A stretch of DNA of 64,000 nucleotides from Paraburkholderia aspalathi (GCF_900116445.1 NZ_FPBH01000015.1:124001-188000), one strand, 5' to 3'. Counted from the first letter of the stretch, positions 36,649 through 46,781 are shown. The notes: generated by a model from the sequence alone, not told the origin. Numbers and translations: made by a program.

Positions 36649-37421
36649 ACGATATTCAATTGTTGTTTAGCCTGGCAGAGAAGACCGCTTTTATCAGCGG
36701 CGCCTCCGGCGGTATCGGACTTCACATCGCCCGTGTGTTGGCTCAGGCTGGCGCAGCGGTGGTGCTGGCGGCGCGGCGTGTCGACAAGGTGCAAGCCGAA
36801 GTCGCAAGTCTTCGCGGGGATGGGTATCGCGCGTGCGGCGTAGCTCTAGACGTCACATCGCCGCAATCCATCACTCAGGCATGGCAGAGCGCGCAGGAGG
36901 AGATCGGTGCACCGATCGACATCTTGATCAATAACGCTGGCGTTCTGTATGCAGAGCGGTTTTTGTCCCAGAAGCTCGAGGATATCGAGAGAGTCTTCGA
37001 CACAAATCTAAAAGGAGCATTCTTGCTGGCACAGAGAGCAGCCCAGAGTATGGTCGAGCGTGGTAGCGGCTCGATCATCAATATCGCGTCGACCTCTGGC
37101 CTGCGTGCGGCCGGTCATCTGTCGAGCTACGGTGCTTCAAAGGCGGCTCTTATCCAGCTTACACAAACGATGGCTCTGGAACTTGCGCGCAAGGGTGTAC
37201 GGGTGAATGCACTCTGCCCGGGAAACTTTAGGACGGAAATGCATCTTTCCTTTCAGGAAAATGGACTGGAGGAGAATATCCTGCAACGTATCCCAATGCG
37301 CAAGATTGGTGAAGTGGACCAATTGGACGGCGCAACGCTCCTCTTGGCTTCGGACGCGGGCAGCTATATGACCGGTGCTGTCGTCGTTGTTGATGGAGGT
37401 CAGACTCTGAGTTGGATGTGA
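36645..37421 (+). CDS. Short-chain dehydrogenase/reductase (FabG-like)
   Basis: The 258-residue SDR has SGASGGIG (19-26), NNAG, and the YGASKAAL active-site segment, with the classical C-terminal DGGQTL. A GTG start overlaps the thiolase stop (GTGA), so it is the fourth gene of the coupled operon. It may act as an additional 3-hydroxyacyl-CoA dehydrogenase or on a hydroxylated intermediate. Confidence 0.9.
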   Translation: MNDIQLLFSLAEKTAFISGASGGIGLHIARVLAQAGAAVVLAARRVDKVQAEVASLRGDGYRACGVALDVTSPQSITQAWQSAQEEIGAPIDILINNAGVLYAERFLSQKLEDIERVFDTNLKGAFLLAQRAAQSMVERGSGSIINIASTSGLRAAGHLSSYGASKAALIQLTQTMALELARKGVRVNALCPGNFRTEMHLSFQENGLEENILQRIPMRKIGEVDQLDGATLLLASDAGSYMTGAVVVVDGGQTLSWM

Positions 37422-37635
37422 GCGTTAAAGACGATGTCTGCCGCTGGACCGACACAGAGTCGTCTCCGGAAGACTAACTACCGCAGCTCACAAGTAGATT
37501 GGTGTTCGAAAAGCAGCGCGGTCAGGCTGGCAAGCTTGCCGTTCCTGGGTAGCGTCGAAGCCACCAAAAAATCAAATTACTGCGCCGACTATCGTTCAGG
37601 GTCATGGGTGATCACCGTTGGCCGGGAGACTTGCA

Positions 37636-39276
37636 ATGTCCACATCTCAATCGATCGACCCGATCACGTCAGCGTATGCCTACCCGTTACTGGTAAAGCA
37701 ACTGTTGCGCTCGTCACTTGCCAGTTGCCCCGACCAGCAAATCGTTTATCGCGATCTTGTACGCTACACGTACAGCCAGTTCGACGAACGGATTTCGCGG
37801 CTGGCGAATGCGCTCGACCGCTTAGGCGTGGCGATGGGTGATACGGTAGCGGTGATGGATTGGGACAGCCACCGCTACCTCGAAATGTACTTTGCGGTTC
37901 CCATGATGGGCGCTGTGATGATGACCGTCAATGTTCGTCTTTCGCCGGACCAGGTTGCCTACACGATTCAACATTCCGGTGCGTCGGTGGTGATTGTCCA
38001 CCGCGATTTTCTTCCCGTCCTGAACAAGATTCGGGATCGGTTGGATACGGTCAAGCAATTCATCTTGCTGCAGGATAGCCCGGAGCCATCGCTGCCGGAT
38101 AGCTTTTCCCTGGAGTACGAAGCTTTGCTCGAGGCAAGCGGGACATCCTTCGAATTCCCGGATTTCGACGAGAACTCACGCGCCACGACCTTTTATACGA
38201 CAGGAACAACAGGTCTGCCCAAAGGCGTTTTTTTTAGTCATCGACAACTGGTTTTGCACACACTTTCGGTTGCCATGGCTTTTACAAGCGCAGCCCAGCA
38301 GGGGCGCATCCATCGGGACGACGTCTATATGCCGATGACGCCGATGTTTCACGTTCACGCGTGGGGCGTTCCTTATGTCGCAACGCTGCTCGGGATGAAG
38401 CAAGTCTATCCCGGCAGGTACAGTCCCGAAATATTCATCGATCTGATCGAACGCGAGGGGGTCACATTTTCACACGGTGTTCCGACGCTTCTCGATATGG
38501 TCTTGGGACATCCTCGCGCGCGTGCGACAAACTTTTCGCGCTGGAAAGTCATCATCGGCGGTGCAGCCTTACCCAAAGCGCTTGCCGAGGCCGCGCTTTC
38601 ACGCGGGATTGACGTCTTTGCGGGATACGGCATGTCAGAAACCTGCCCCTTCCTCACGCTGTCTCAGGTCAAAAGCGCATCACTCGGCGCTGGACCACAG
38701 GAGCTTGAACTACGGACAAGGACCGGGTTACCAATTCCTCTCGTTGAGCTTCGCGTCGTTGACGAAGGGATGCAAGAGGTTGCCCACGATGGAATCGCGA
38801 TGGGGGAAGTCGTTGTTCGTGCTCCATGGTTGACGCAGGGCTATCTGCACGAACCGTCAGCGTCGGAAGAACTATGGTCGGGCGGCTATTTGCATACCAA
38901 GGATATCGGGGTACTTTATCCTGATGGATACCTGAGAATCAAAGACCGCTTAAAGGACGTGATCAAATCCGGTGGGGAATGGGTGTCGTCACTAATGATC
39001 GAAGATCTGATTTGTCGACACCCGTCCGTACGGGAGGCAGCGGTCGTTGGAGTGAAAGATTCGTTATGGGGCGAACGTCCACTCGCGCTCGTCGTGTTGC
39101 AAGAAGGCCTGTCGGCGGATGAATCGCTGATCAAGTCGCATCTTCTATCGTACGTCGAGAATGGAACGCTGTCGAAGATGGGTATTCCGGATCGCGTTCT
39201 GTTTGTTGACTCGATTGAACGGACAAGCGTCGGGAAGATCAACAAGAAGCTGCTGAGGCAGAAATATGACGGATGA
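37636..39276 (+). CDS. AMP-forming acyl-CoA ligase
   Basis: The 546-residue adenylate-forming enzyme has the ATP/AMP signature TTFYTTGTTGLPKGVFFSH, GYGMSETCPFLTLS, HTKDIGVLYPDGYLRIKDRLKD and a C-terminal catalytic-type lysine in SVGKINKKLLR. It activates a carboxylic acid to acyl-CoA with ATP. The ATG at 37636 follows GGGAGAC. It is 214 bp after the SDR gene, so it may share the operon or have its own promoter. It is the logical entry enzyme for the beta-oxidation set: medium/long-chain acids or the acid made by the Baeyer-Villiger cluster. Confidence 0.92.
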   Translation: MSTSQSIDPITSAYAYPLLVKQLLRSSLASCPDQQIVYRDLVRYTYSQFDERISRLANALDRLGVAMGDTVAVMDWDSHRYLEMYFAVPMMGAVMMTVNVRLSPDQVAYTIQHSGASVVIVHRDFLPVLNKIRDRLDTVKQFILLQDSPEPSLPDSFSLEYEALLEASGTSFEFPDFDENSRATTFYTTGTTGLPKGVFFSHRQLVLHTLSVAMAFTSAAQQGRIHRDDVYMPMTPMFHVHAWGVPYVATLLGMKQVYPGRYSPEIFIDLIEREGVTFSHGVPTLLDMVLGHPRARATNFSRWKVIIGGAALPKALAEAALSRGIDVFAGYGMSETCPFLTLSQVKSASLGAGPQELELRTRTGLPIPLVELRVVDEGMQEVAHDGIAMGEVVVRAPWLTQGYLHEPSASEELWSGGYLHTKDIGVLYPDGYLRIKDRLKDVIKSGGEWVSSLMIEDLICRHPSVREAAVVGVKDSLWGERPLALVVLQEGLSADESLIKSHLLSYVENGTLSKMGIPDRVLFVDSIERTSVGKINKKLLRQKYDG

Positions 39277-39829
39277 TCGGCGAGGGGCGATTTACGCACC
39301 TCGAACGCGTGCGAATATGCGGAGGGACGGCCGGCGGAACTTGCAACACTTCGTGTCCACATTGTCGATGGGTGAGCTCATTTGTCGAACCATGCAACGG
39401 TCAGTTTTTTACCACGTGCGGAGCGGATACCCGGCGCTCTCTTAGTGGCTCCAGTGTGAACGCCTCGACGTCCTTCAGTGCGTCGGCCCGCCGCCCGTTA
39501 TCTACGGCTCAATCGAGAGAGCGTCGCCGAGGGTACTCCTGTATTTCTGCCTACATACCGCGCATTTCGGCGATGGTGATCAGCGATTTCGTTTGAACCA
39601 CGCCCTTGGCGGTTTGCGTCACTATGGTCTCCGTGTTTCTTTACAGCTCCGCGCGCGCATTTGCAGTTGCAGGCAGAAATAACAGGTGGAGGAGGGCCAA
39701 ATAACCGCACGTTCGAGGCCAGCAATTCGGTTGGCCGGCAACCGCAGAAATTTGGCCACCACGAACCTGTGCATACAAATGGCGAGCATTCAACATCTGC
39801 GAAGGGACCCATAGCTACGGCACGACAGG
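39277..39829. other. Intergenic region after the CoA ligase
   Basis: No gene is supported. Short frames occur on both strands without recognisable features. It marks the end of the catabolic operon and the start of a decayed zone. Confidence 0.3.
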
Positions 39830-40188
39830 ATGCTCATGCGCAGCGATATCAGCTTCAAGACAACCGATGGCCTGACATTGAAGGGTTGGCTTTATCTCAC
39901 GGGTGATGCAACCGCTCACCACCGTGCCGTTGTCATGGCGCATGGTTTTACGGCAGTCGCGAGTACGAATCCGCGTACGCCATCGACCGCATCAGCCCTA
40001 CGCCACTTCAAATCATCGCTGCGCGGAAAGACGCCGTCACCGTTTCGGACTTTGCGCTCAAGTCCTACGAGCGGGCGTTGCAACCCCAGCACCTGGTGCC
40101 ACTCGACTGCGGGCATTTCGGCCCCTACCTGAGCGAGTTTGAGACCTCCAGCACCGCGGTCGTCGAATGGTTCAAGCGCCGCCTCTGA
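39830..40188 (+). pseudogene. Alpha/beta hydrolase with large internal deletion
   Basis: The 5' part encodes SDISFKTTDGLTLKGWLYL and VVMAHGFTAV (start of an alpha/beta hydrolase with the HGF oxyanion motif). After about 39955 the frame shifts and a different frame gives the hydrolase C-terminus: YESAYAIDRISPTPLQIIAA, RKDAVTVSDFALKSYERA and LVPLDCGHFGPYLSE, with the catalytic Asp and His regions. The central part, including the nucleophile GxSxG, is missing. It is a non-functional remnant. Confidence 0.8.
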
Positions 40189-40218
40189 TCAAGCCTACTG
40201 CCTTTGAAGGAAACACCT

Positions 40219-41544
40219 ATGTCCGCTGCAAAATGGCCAGAAACCCATAGCCAGTCCAAAGCCCTGTACGACCGCGCCAGCAAGGTCATGCCGGGAGGTA
40301 TTACCCGCATCTTGCCATGGCAAGAGCCTTTCCCCGTCTACGCCGGGAGCGGCTCTGGCGCTTATGTCACGGACGTCGACGGAACGCGTCGGCTGGACCT
40401 GCTGAACAACTTCGCCTCGCTCATCCATGGCCATGCTCACCCGGCGATCGTCGCGGCTATTCAGGAGCAGGTCACCAAGGGCACTGCGTTTACCCTGCCG
40501 ACCGAGCCAGAGGTGGCGTTGGCCGAGACCATTTGTGCACGCACCGAAGGCTTCGAGTGGATCCGATTCTCCAACTCCGGCTCCGAAGCGGTGATGTGTG
40601 CGATCAAGGCTGCGCGCGCGATTACTGGCCGCTCCAAAATCGTCAAAGCCGAAGGCGTCTATCACGGCTCCTACGATTATGCAGAAGTCAGCTTGGACTC
40701 TTCACCAGAAAACTGGGGTGATGACCCCAAGTCTGTCGGGTATTCGAACGGTACGCCCGAAGGCGTCAAGAACGACGTCGTGGTGATCCCGTTCAACAAC
40801 GTCGAAGCGGCAGAGCGGATCATCCTGGCGAACCGCGATTCCATTGCAGCGATCCTTATCGATCCAGCGCCGAGTTACTTCGGTTTCGTCCCGGTGTCGC
40901 AAGCCTTTATTGAAATGATCCGTCGTGTATCAACTGAAATCGGCGCCGTGTTTATTCTCGATGAGGTCATCACGTTCCGCGTACACAGCGGCGGCGCGCA
41001 GACGCGTTTCAATATCAAGCCCGATCTTACCGTACTTGCAAAAATCATCGGCGGTGGCTTTCCTGTGGGGGCCGTGGCAGGTTCACGTAAGTTCATGCAA
41101 GTGTTCGATCACCGTGAGGGCAAACCGCTACTACCATGGAGCGGTACCTTCACAGCTAACCCGATTACCATGACTGCAGGCAGGATCGCACTGGACTTGT
41201 ACACCCAGGCGGAGTCCGATCGCATGGACTTGCTGGGGGACCGTTTGCGCGCCGGCGTGACCCAGGCATTTGCCAATGCCGGCTTCCCGGGGCAGGTCAC
41301 CGGCTTTTCGTCGATGTTCATGGTGTTTGGTCATCAGCGCGAGATTCACGACTACCGATCCGGTTATTCGAGCAAGGAGGAGATGAAGCGGGTGACCAAG
41401 CTGCAACGAAATCTGGTGCTTGAGGGTTACCATATCGCGAAGACGGGCAAGGCATTCTTGTCGACTGTCATGACTGAGGCCGATGTTGATGGTTTTATTG
41501 CCGCGACTGAGCGAGCGGCGAAGCAGGCGATGATCGAGGTCTGA
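40219..41544 (+). CDS. Class III PLP aminotransferase (GSA-aminomutase-like)
   Basis: The 441-residue enzyme has SNSGSEAVM (118-126), Asp248 in FILDEV, Lys275 in LAKIIGGGFPVGAVAG (PLP Schiff base) and LPWSGTFTANP. It resembles glutamate-1-semialdehyde aminomutase-like members of the aspartate aminotransferase family that act on beta- or omega-amino compounds rather than in haem synthesis. ATG at 40219 follows GAAGGA; an in-frame TTG at 40204 is less likely. It stands between a hydrolase remnant and a broken rarA, so no pathway can be read from context. Confidence 0.9.
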   Translation: MSAAKWPETHSQSKALYDRASKVMPGGITRILPWQEPFPVYAGSGSGAYVTDVDGTRRLDLLNNFASLIHGHAHPAIVAAIQEQVTKGTAFTLPTEPEVALAETICARTEGFEWIRFSNSGSEAVMCAIKAARAITGRSKIVKAEGVYHGSYDYAEVSLDSSPENWGDDPKSVGYSNGTPEGVKNDVVVIPFNNVEAAERIILANRDSIAAILIDPAPSYFGFVPVSQAFIEMIRRVSTEIGAVFILDEVITFRVHSGGAQTRFNIKPDLTVLAKIIGGGFPVGAVAGSRKFMQVFDHREGKPLLPWSGTFTANPITMTAGRIALDLYTQAESDRMDLLGDRLRAGVTQAFANAGFPGQVTGFSSMFMVFGHQREIHDYRSGYSSKEEMKRVTKLQRNLVLEGYHIAKTGKAFLSTVMTEADVDGFIAATERAAKQAMIEV

Positions 41545-41638
41545 CCAGCTACGAGCACGAGGTCATAAAAAACTGCGCGGTGTCTAAGAGGACAGCCGCG
41601 CAGCAACAGATATCCATTGTGCGCTTGGTGGCAATTGA

Positions 41639-42956
41639 ATGACTGATTTGTTTTCGAAAATCCCCGTCCAGCCCTTGGCGGAGAAAATGCGGCCCCGGTC
41701 AGTTGACGAGGTGGTTGGGCAGCGGCACCTCCTAGGTCAAGGAAAACCACTTAGGCGGGCCTTCGACGCAAAAAAATTGCATTCATTCATTTTGTGGGGC
41801 CCCCCGGGCGTGGGAAAAACCACGTTGGGGCGTCTTGCCGCGAATGTTGCCAACAGCGAGTTTGTGAGCATTTCGGCCGTTTTGGCCGGTGTGAAAGAAG
41901 TCAGGGCCGCGATTGATGTCGCTCAAAATGCACTTGACGTTCAAGGTAAATCAACGGTTTTGTTTGTTGACGAAATACACAGATTCAATAGGGCGCAGCA
42001 GGATGCACTGTTGCCACATATCGAAAGCGGTTTATTTATTTTTGTCGGCAGCACGACTGAAAATCCATCTTTCGAAGTAAATAGCGCGCTTCTCTCTAGG
42101 GCTCAGGTTTATGTTTTGCAGCCACTGAATGAAGCCGATTTTCGCCAGCTTTATCTCCGGGCGCTCCCGCATCTAAATGCTATCTCATCTGGATGAAAAT
42201 GCGATGTCGGTATTGGTGGGGTTCGCCGACGGCGACGCGCGTAGGTTTTTGAACTTAATCGAGCAAGTGTCTACCGCTGCGTCTGGCGCTGGCGTTAGCG
42301 TGGTGACGGCCGATTTTGTGCTGTCAGCAAGCAGTCCCTCGCTACGTAAATTTGATAAGGGTGGTGACGAGTTTTACGACCAAATTTCGGCCCTGCATAA
42401 GTCCATTCGCGGCTCGCAACCAAATGCCGCGCTATATTGGCTCGCGCGAATGCTAGATGGCGGTGCGGATGCTCGTTACGTTGCGCGTCGGTTGATTCGG
42501 ATGGCCAGTGAGGAAGTCGGAAATGCCGACCCCCGAGCTCTCCAAGTGGCCATTAACGCTGCGGAGGCGTACGAACGTCTAGGTTCGCCTGAGGGAGACC
42601 TGGCCTTGGCTCAGGCTGCTACATATATCGCGATGGCGGCAAAGTCGAACGCGGTCTACGTTGCATGGAATGAGATCCGGGCCTTTGTTCAAGCCGACGG
42701 TTCCCGGCGGGTGCCAATGCACCTTCGGAATGCGCCGACCAAACTGATGTCTGAGCTTGGATATCACAAGGGTTACAGGTATGCGCATGACGAACCGGAT
42801 GCTTATGCCGCGGGCGAACGGTATTTTCCCGACGAGATGCCAGAACCTCAATGGTACAAACCAGTCCCGCGCGGACTTGAGATAAAGATTGCTGAAAAAC
42901 TTCGATGGTTACAGTCGCTTGACGATGGCGCTCGTTCGAAGGATTCGAAAAATTAA
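41639..42956 (+). pseudogene. rarA: Replication-associated recombination protein A, disrupted by a 16-bp insertion
   Basis: The first part (41639-42196) has Walker A GPPGVGKTT, Walker B VLFVDEIHRFNRAQQDALLP and sensor GSTTENP. The second part (42177-42956, another frame) has FADGDARRFLNLIEQ and the C-terminal MgsA domain (RMASEEVGNADPRALQVA, then GYRYAHDEPDAYA). The two would join perfectly (RALPHLDENAMSVLVGFADG) if the 16 bases at 42170-42185 were removed. Total length is normal for RarA (about 440 codons). The encoded AAA+ ATPase acts at stalled forks; this copy is inactive unless the truncated ATPase has a use. Confidence 0.88.
42170..42185 (+). repeat. 16-bp insertion bounded by CATCT repeats inside rarA
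   Basis: CATCT (42170-42174), then AAATGCTATCT, then CATCT again (42186-42190). Deleting one 16-bp unit restores the rarA frame exactly. It resembles either an imperfect tandem duplication or the footprint of an excised transposon with a 5-bp target duplication. Confidence 0.7.
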
Positions 42957-43162
42957 AATTTGTCCCGCGGTTGTAGGCGAGAACCACGCATCGGATGTCA
43001 CCATGCATAGTACACATGCAGACAGTGATGCCCTGTTCTCAGGACTGAGTGGCGCTTTTGATCGAGATATCTATAGATTGGATATAATCTCGACTGCTCT
43101 GGTAAATTTTGAAGCGAGCGACAGCAAGTTAAAAATTTGCCGATGAATTTACGAGGTATGTC

Positions 43163-43435
43163 ATGGACGTTCTTGATTTCGTCCCAAGCGTTTCGTCAGA
43201 CGGAAGCAAAATTACCTTCCGATTGTCCGAACGGATCGGCTCCGAAGAGTGCGCAATCACACGCAAGGCACTTGAAGCGCATTTCTGGCTCTCGCCGGGT
43301 GCCGATGCAAGTCGCATGCTGAAGACGTTCGCCGACGGTCGAAATCGGATTGCCGCAATCGCGGAAAGGAAGATGCGGGCTCGGCCGGACCAGCCCGTGC
43401 AACTTACAAGTGATGACTTCATCACAAAGCGTTAG
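43163..43435 (+). CDS. DUF1488 family protein
   Basis: A 90-residue product with the DUF1488 layout: a short N-terminal strand, RLSERIGSEECAITRKALEAHF, and a helical C-terminus with RNRIAAIAERKMR. DUF1488 proteins are common in Burkholderiales and of unknown function. GAGG precedes the ATG by about 7 bases. It lies between the broken rarA and an ISNCY remnant. Confidence 0.75.
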   Translation: MDVLDFVPSVSSDGSKITFRLSERIGSEECAITRKALEAHFWLSPGADASRMLKTFADGRNRIAAIAERKMRARPDQPVQLTSDDFITKR

Positions 43436-43486
43436 GTGGCCTCGGCTCAATCCAGGCACAGTTCAGATCTCCGGAGTCTTCCGGCA

Positions 43487-43996
43487 TTACGTTCGATTGC
43501 CATCAATCGAGTAAAAGACACGAATGTGCATGTCGATGCCATTCTTAAATGTCGTAGCGATGGCTAGATAGATGTCGGGTTTTGACTCTGTCGCCCTGAC
43601 CGCGATCTGCCCGTCCGGATACTCACAGACGTCAATATAGCGGTGAACCAGTTTTTGGTTCCCCGGTGTGTCCGCGAGCAGGTAGATCATGCGGCCGTAC
43701 TGCACGGTCAGCGACTTCGTCACGCGCCGCGGCTCGCGCCAGGTCAGGATCGCGTCAAAATCCTCATCATCACGGCAGCTGGTGTACATCGAACGCGCTC
43801 TTCGGCGGTTTCGCAAAGCGCACATTGTAGGAGGCGATAGAGGCGGGCGCGTACGCATTCGCGGCGTCAATCGTGCTGATGCCGCGCAGCCGCAGCTCCT
43901 TCCCCCCCGGTCCTGCAGCGTCAGGTGTGCGCGCCCCACGCAGCCCTTGGCCGAACTGCTGTTCGCGCACCACGTGTCGATGTTCAGCTCGTACAT
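43487..43996 (-). pseudogene. ISNCY-family transposase remnant with frameshifts
   Basis: On the minus strand, one frame gives GKELRLRGISTIDAANAYAP then IASYNVRFAKPPKSAFDVH, and another gives RDDEDFDAILTWREPRRVTK then SLTVQYGRMIYLL and IHRYIDV-like VHRYIDVCEYPDGQIAVRA. These are consecutive parts of the C-terminal half of ISNCY transposases, separated by at least two frameshifts. The N-terminal half and the ends of the element are missing. It abuts the 3' end of the lysR gene. Confidence 0.75.
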
Positions 43997-44886
43997 CGTG
44001 AGGTCACTTGCTGCTGCCGCAAAATCCTGACAAAGTTCAGCACCGTTGGCGACTTTTCGCGCTGCCGATGGATTAACGCGATACCGGTCAAGAGCGGCTT
44101 GCCCCGCAGTTCGTGATACGAGACGCCTTCGACCTGGATCTGCCGGATCGATGCAGGCACCACCGCAACCCCGAATCCAGCTGCCACGAGGTTCGCCGCC
44201 GATGAGATCTGCGGCGACTCCATACTGATGGTTGGCGCGAAGCCGGCTTCGCGGCAGGCGCTGATGATCGAGTCGTAGAGATCAGGGCCGATTGGCCGCG
44301 GAAAGAGGATGAACGAATCGTGCGCAAGGTCTGCCAGATCGACACGCCGTCGCCGGTTCAGGCGATGGCTTGCCGGCAGCACCGCCAACATGTCTTCGTC
44401 GACCAGCGGCTCGACGATCAGATCCCGGCAGTTCAACGGCATGCGCACCAGAGCGGCATCGAGCTGCCGCTCGGCGACTTTGTCGAGCAGCAGCGAGCTG
44501 TTGCTTTCCTCGCAACTGATCGACACGCGCTCATACGCATGCCGATACCGTTGCATTGTCGTCGCGACCGTCGGATGAAACACGGTCGAACCCGCGAAGC
44601 CAAGCGAAAGCCGCCCCGTCTCTCCGCGTCCTGCGTTTTGTACTTCGACGAGCGCTTGCTGCGCATCCTCGACGATGCGTAGCGCGCGCTCGCGAAAGAG
44701 CCGTCCCGCTTCGGTCAATTCGACGCGGCGCGGATGCCGGATAAACAATGGAGTGCCGATTTCCCGCTCGAGCTTCAGGATCTGCTGGCTCAAAGGCGGT
44801 TGTGCGATGCCGAGCTGTGTCGCGGCATCCGTGAAATGCAGGCGCTCTGCGACGGCGAGGAAGTAGCGTAACTGACGAAATTCCAT
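43984..44886 (-). CDS. LysR family transcriptional regulator, divergent from dld
   Basis: The 300-residue protein has a winged HTH at residues 1-60 (MEFRQLRYFLAVAERLHFTD then AATQLGIAQPPLSQQILKLE) and a periplasmic-binding-like effector domain (LSLGFAGSTVFHPTV, LDAALVRMP, AGFGVAVVPASI). The organisation and the divergent D-lactate dehydrogenase gene 155 bp away are classic for LysR control of its neighbour. The last residues (QQQVTSRCTS) overlap the ISNCY remnant by about a dozen bases, so the natural C-terminus may have been trimmed. Confidence 0.9.
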   Translation of the reverse strand: MEFRQLRYFLAVAERLHFTDAATQLGIAQPPLSQQILKLEREIGTPLFIRHPRRVELTEAGRLFRERALRIVEDAQQALVEVQNAGRGETGRLSLGFAGSTVFHPTVATTMQRYRHAYERVSISCEESNSSLLLDKVAERQLDAALVRMPLNCRDLIVEPLVDEDMLAVLPASHRLNRRRRVDLADLAHDSFILFPRPIGPDLYDSIISACREAGFAPTISMESPQISSAANLVAAGFGVAVVPASIRQIQVEGVSYHELRGKPLLTGIALIHRQREKSPTVLNFVRILRQQQVTSRCTS

Positions 44887-45041
44887 ATCTTTTTCGTCTC
44901 CAAAATGTGACTTTGAGATATTGGACTAATGACCGGCCTGATTTTAACCTTTGCGTCAACCTGATGCGCTCAAAGGCCGCACCCGAAACGGCTGGGCGAA
45001 GTTGATGCGCGTCATGCTCAACGTTTCGTGAGGAGAATTCG
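44887..45041. promoter_or_regulatory. Divergent lysR/dld promoter region
   Basis: This 155-bp gap separates two divergent genes and must contain both promoters and the LysR binding site. A T-N11-A candidate is not distinctive enough to call. AGGAGAATTCG precedes the dld ATG. Confidence 0.55.
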
Positions 45042-46781
45042 ATGTCAGCAGCGCGTGCACCCCTAGCCATCCTTCCGGCCGACGCGGCCCACACGTTGAT
45101 TGCCGATCTGGGCAACATCGTGGGCAAGAAGCACACCCTGACGGATGACCGCGCGACCCGCCGCTACCGCTCGGGCTTTCGTTTTGGTGCAGGCAAGGCG
45201 CTCGCGGTGGTCCGTCCCGGCACGATCGTCGAGCAATGGAAGGTGCTGCAGGCGTGCATTGCGGCGAACGTGATTGTCATCACGCAGGCGTCGAACACGG
45301 GCCTCACGGGCGGCTCGACACCTGACGGCAACGACTATGATCGCGACATCGTGATCGTCAGCACGAGCCGCATGAAGAAGGTGTACGTGATCAACGATGG
45401 CAAGCAGGTCGTCTGCCTTCCGGGTGCCACACTCGACCAGCTTGAAAAAATGCTGAAGCCGCTTGGCCGCGAGCCGCATTCGGTGATCGGATCGAGCTGC
45501 ATCGGCGCGTCGGTGTTTGGCGGCGTGTGTAATAACTCGGGCGGTGCGCTGGTGCAGCGCGGCCCGGCGTACACGGAAATGGCGGCATTCGCACGGGTCG
45601 ATGCGACAGGCCGACTGAGCCTCGTGAACCATCTGGGAATCGAGCTGGGCGAAACGCCGGACGACATCCTTGGCAGGCTTGAGGGTGGCGAGTTTTCGGA
45701 TTCCGATGTCCGGCATGACGCGGGCGCCGGCTCGGACCACGGCTACGCGACTCATGTTCGTGAGATCGACGCCGATACACCGGCGCGTTTCAACGCCGAT
45801 CCACAGCGCCTCCATGAAGCGTCTGGCTCGGCCGGCAAGCTGATGGTGTTCGCGGTGAGGCTCGACACGTTTCCGATTGAGCGGAACGCAAAAGTGTTCT
45901 ATATCGGCACGAACCGACCAGACGAGCTCACTGAGATCCGCCGTCATGCGCTGCGCGACTTCAAACACCTGCCGATCTCGGGCGAATACCTGCATCGCGA
46001 CGCCTTCGACGTCGCTGAGGAGTACGGTAAGGACAGCTTCCTCGCGATCAACTATCTCGGCACGTCCCGGCTGCCCGAGCTGTTCGGACTGAAAAGCCGT
46101 TTCGATGCGTTGTTCGATCGCCTCGAGTTTTTCCCTTCGCATTTCACCGACCGCGTCATGCAGGCCGCGAGCCGGCTGTTCCCAAGCCATTTGCCGCCGC
46201 GAATGAAACAGTATCGTGACAAGTACGAGCATCATCTGATATTGAAGGTGACGGCCGAGAGTGTCGAAGAAACGCGCGCCTTCCTCTCGAGCTACTTTGA
46301 AAACGCCGCCGGCGGCTATTTCGAATGCACCGACGAAGAAGGCAGGAAAGCGTTCCTGCATCGCTTTGCCGCCGCCGGTGCCGCAGTCCGCTATCGCGCC
46401 GTGCACAGCCGGGAAGTGGAGAACATCGTCGCGCTCGACGTTGCGCTGCGCCGCAACGATCGCGACTGGATCGAGACGCTACCGCCTGACATCGAAGAGA
46501 CGATCTCCATCAAGTTGTATTACGGCCACTTCTTGTGCCACGTGTTCCACCAGGATTACATTATCAAAAACGGTAACGACTGCCTCGAAGTTGAACACAA
46601 GATGTGGACGCTGCTGGACCGCCGCGGAGCCGAATATCCGGCGGAACACAACGTCGGTCACCTGTACCACGCGAAACCCCAGCTCGCCGCCTTCTATCAG
46701 CAGCTCGATCCTTGCAACTGCTTCAACCCGGGAATTGGACAGACTTCGAAGTTCGCAAGGTACCGAGAAGCGACGGCCTAG
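45042..46781 (+). CDS. dld: Quinone-dependent D-lactate dehydrogenase
   Basis: The 579-residue peripheral-membrane flavoprotein has the FAD-binding ITQASNTGLTGGSTPDG and SVIGSSCIGASVFGGVCNNSGGA segments, followed by the membrane-binding and cap domains of Dld (FYIGTNRPDELTEIRRH, EHNVGHLYHAKPQLAAFYQ, LDPCNCFNPGIGQTSK). It oxidises D-lactate to pyruvate, passing electrons to quinone. Length matches the family (about 560-580). The LysR gene on the other strand likely controls it in response to lactate or a related acid. Confidence 0.95.
   Translation: MSAARAPLAILPADAAHTLIADLGNIVGKKHTLTDDRATRRYRSGFRFGAGKALAVVRPGTIVEQWKVLQACIAANVIVITQASNTGLTGGSTPDGNDYDRDIVIVSTSRMKKVYVINDGKQVVCLPGATLDQLEKMLKPLGREPHSVIGSSCIGASVFGGVCNNSGGALVQRGPAYTEMAAFARVDATGRLSLVNHLGIELGETPDDILGRLEGGEFSDSDVRHDAGAGSDHGYATHVREIDADTPARFNADPQRLHEASGSAGKLMVFAVRLDTFPIERNAKVFYIGTNRPDELTEIRRHALRDFKHLPISGEYLHRDAFDVAEEYGKDSFLAINYLGTSRLPELFGLKSRFDALFDRLEFFPSHFTDRVMQAASRLFPSHLPPRMKQYRDKYEHHLILKVTAESVEETRAFLSSYFENAAGGYFECTDEEGRKAFLHRFAAAGAAVRYRAVHSREVENIVALDVALRRNDRDWIETLPPDIEETISIKLYYGHFLCHVFHQDYIIKNGNDCLEVEHKMWTLLDRRGAEYPAEHNVGHLYHAKPQLAAFYQQLDPCNCFNPGIGQTSKFARYREATA

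Noticed and set aside
45063..46406. 447-codon frame on the minus strand, the full length of dld
   Set aside because: It is entirely antisense to a clearly recognised dld gene; long antisense frames are common in GC-rich DNA and this one has no recognisable domain.
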